This document shows positions 63,060 to 64,000 of a DNA stretch of 64,000 nt, one piece after another. Position 1 is the stretch's first letter. Each line of letters opens with the position of its first letter. The DNA is taken from NCBI GenBank assembly GCA_963777735.1, contig CAVZRQ010000008.1, positions 558,001-622,000 of the forward strand. Reading direction: 5' to 3'. The notes under the pieces were generated by a model. That model saw only the letters and a list, made by a program, of their open reading frames with translations. It had not been told where the DNA came from and did not search any database. A program made the translations under genes and the position numbers. Origin of the DNA: ZC4RG30 sp963777735. GTDB lineage: Bacteria; Pseudomonadota; Gammaproteobacteria; Steroidobacterales; Steroidobacteraceae.

Positions 63060-63896
63060 TTGCCGCGCTACGCCATCGGCGATATCCAGGGTTGCTACGA
63101 GCCACTGCGCGAACTGCTGCGCAAGATCGGATTCTCGGCAGACCGTGACCAGCTGTTTCTGGTTGGTGATCTGGTCAATCGAGGCCCGCAGTCGCTGGAA
63201 GTTCTGCGCTTCGTGCGCACGCTTGGCGCCGCGGCCAGCACGGTGCTCGGCAATCATGACCTTCACCTGCTGGCCGCTTACCATGATCCCGAGCGCGAAC
63301 TTCGATCCGGCGACACACTGAACGACGTCCTCGATGCTCCGGATTGCGAACAGCTGCTCGACTGGCTGATCCAGCAGCCGCTGATCATCGATGACCTGGC
63401 GCACGGCAATCTGATCCTCCATGCCGGGCTCGTACCGGAGTGGACAGCGCCCGATGCCCTGCGCCATGCCGAAGCTGCCTCCGCTGCCCTGCGCGCCAAG
63501 CCGCGAGAGTTCCTGGCAAAGATGTACGGCAACAAGCCGGATCGCTGGGACGAAGCCCGGACCGACAGCGAGCGTCACCGCTTCACCATCAATGTACTGA
63601 CGCGCCTGCGTTACTGTCGCGCCGATGGCCGCATTGATCTGAAGCGCAAGAACTCGCCCAGGGACCAGCAAGGAGAGTGGCAGCCGTGGTACGAGCTGGC
63701 CGCACGCCGCGATCCGAGCCTGCGTGTGATCTTCGGCCATTGGTCCACCCTCGGATTGCTGCAGCGACGCAACCTGCTGGCGCTGGACACCGGCTGCGTC
63801 TGGGGAGGAGCGCTGACGGCGGTGAACATGGATGATCCCGATGCCCGGGTGGTGCAGGTGCAATGCAAGGCCTGCCAACAGCCCGGCGGCGACTAG
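63060..63896 (+). CDS. apaH: Bis(5'-nucleosyl)-tetraphosphatase (symmetrical)
   Basis: 278-aa metallophosphatase that cleaves Ap4A to two ADP. Metal-binding blocks GDIQGCYEPL, GDLVNRGPQS, GNHDLHLL and FGHWSTLG are present, and the length fits the family. It starts with TTG 63060, 24 nt after apaG, since no ATG or GTG is near the conserved MPRYAIGDIQGC. TTG starts are common in this window. Confidence 0.95.
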   Translation: MPRYAIGDIQGCYEPLRELLRKIGFSADRDQLFLVGDLVNRGPQSLEVLRFVRTLGAAASTVLGNHDLHLLAAYHDPERELRSGDTLNDVLDAPDCEQLLDWLIQQPLIIDDLAHGNLILHAGLVPEWTAPDALRHAEAASAALRAKPREFLAKMYGNKPDRWDEARTDSERHRFTINVLTRLRYCRADGRIDLKRKNSPRDQQGEWQPWYELAARRDPSLRVIFGHWSTLGLLQRRNLLALDTGCVWGGALTAVNMDDPDARVVQVQCKACQQPGGD

Positions 63897-63932
63897 CGCT
63901 ATCATGCGCACCCCGCAAAGTTGAGGTGACAA

Positions 63933-64000
63933 ATGACTATCTCGATGCACAACGCATCCGTTGGCGTATTCACGAAGCTGCTGACGAATCTGGGCACCAT
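63933..64000 (+). CDS. DUF1993 family protein, first 22 residues (cut by window edge)
   Basis: The reading frame from ATG 63933 gives MTISMHNASVGVFTKLLTNL, which closely resembles the usual start of DUF1993 proteins (MSISMYQASVPVF...). GAGG lies 7 nt upstream. Members are about 170-aa DinB-like four-helix proteins of unknown function. Only 68 nt are visible. Confidence 0.65.
   Translation, partial: MTISMHNASVGVFTKLLTNLGT

Overview
The window is GC-rich DNA of a gammaproteobacterium. The right end carries the typical gammaproteobacterial run lptD-surA-pdxA-rsmA-apaG-apaH next to amgK-murU, lipA-lipB and a DUF493 (ybeD) gene. The left end carries glyA-nrdR-ribD and ettA. Together with DUF1820, a TagH-like FHA protein and a DUF1800/DUF1501 pair, this suggests a deep-branching lineage (Nevskiales/Steroidobacterales-like); that placement is an inference. 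No insertion sequences, phage genes or CRISPR arrays were seen.

Layout. 1-3.5 kb (minus): histone-deacetylase-family protein, glyA, nrdR, ribD (cut by the window edge). 3.6-6.5 kb (plus): ettA and an MFS exporter. 6.5-11.3 kb (plus): a MarR-controlled EmrA/EmrB/TolC-type tripartite efflux operon. 11.3-14.9 kb (minus): DUF1501, DUF1800 and a B3-like metallo-hydrolase with an altered metal site. 14.9-19.1 kb (minus): purL (with an apparent 1-nt frameshift) and DUF1820. 19.2-20.4 kb: an orphan TagH-like FHA protein.

20.4-30.2 kb is a guanidine uptake and degradation locus. An ABC transporter operon (minus) preceded by a clear guanidine-I (ykkC) riboswitch faces a plus-strand operon with two DUF1989 proteins (carboxyguanidine deiminase subunits), a biotin-dependent carboxylase of the urea/guanidine carboxylase family, and allophanate hydrolase. 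Both operons have good sigma-54 -24/-12 promoters in the 387-nt divergent intergenic region, so the locus looks controlled by nitrogen status and, for the transporter, also by guanidine. panD follows.

30.7-53 kb looks like one large sphingolipid locus. Serine palmitoyltransferase, a dedicated ACP and a fatty acyl-AMP/ACP ligase are adjacent. A GNAT protein of the bacterial ceramide synthase type and a CerR-type reductase lie further on. Around them are head-group enzymes (LicC-, TagD- and LicD-like proteins, a MobA-like nucleotidyltransferase, a CDP-alcohol phosphotransferase, a TAM41-like nucleotidyltransferase, a DAGK/ceramide-kinase-like protein, a metallophosphoesterase) and transport candidates (an LptF/LptG pair, an MsbA-like ABC exporter). 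There are also modifying enzymes: desaturase, acyltransferase-like protein, CapK-like ligase, methyltransferase and sulfotransferase. This is the most interesting part of the window. The order of reactions beyond ceramide is inference.

53-64 kb holds tRNA-Ser(CGA), DUF493, lipA/lipB, murU (frameshifted near its 3' end), amgK, lptD, surA, pdxA, rsmA, a universal stress protein, apaG, apaH and the start of a DUF1993 gene. Three separate genes (purL, the methyltransferase, murU) are each broken by one small indel in a GC-rich or homopolymer stretch while both halves stay well conserved. This points to uncorrected sequence errors rather than decay, although real mutations cannot be excluded.
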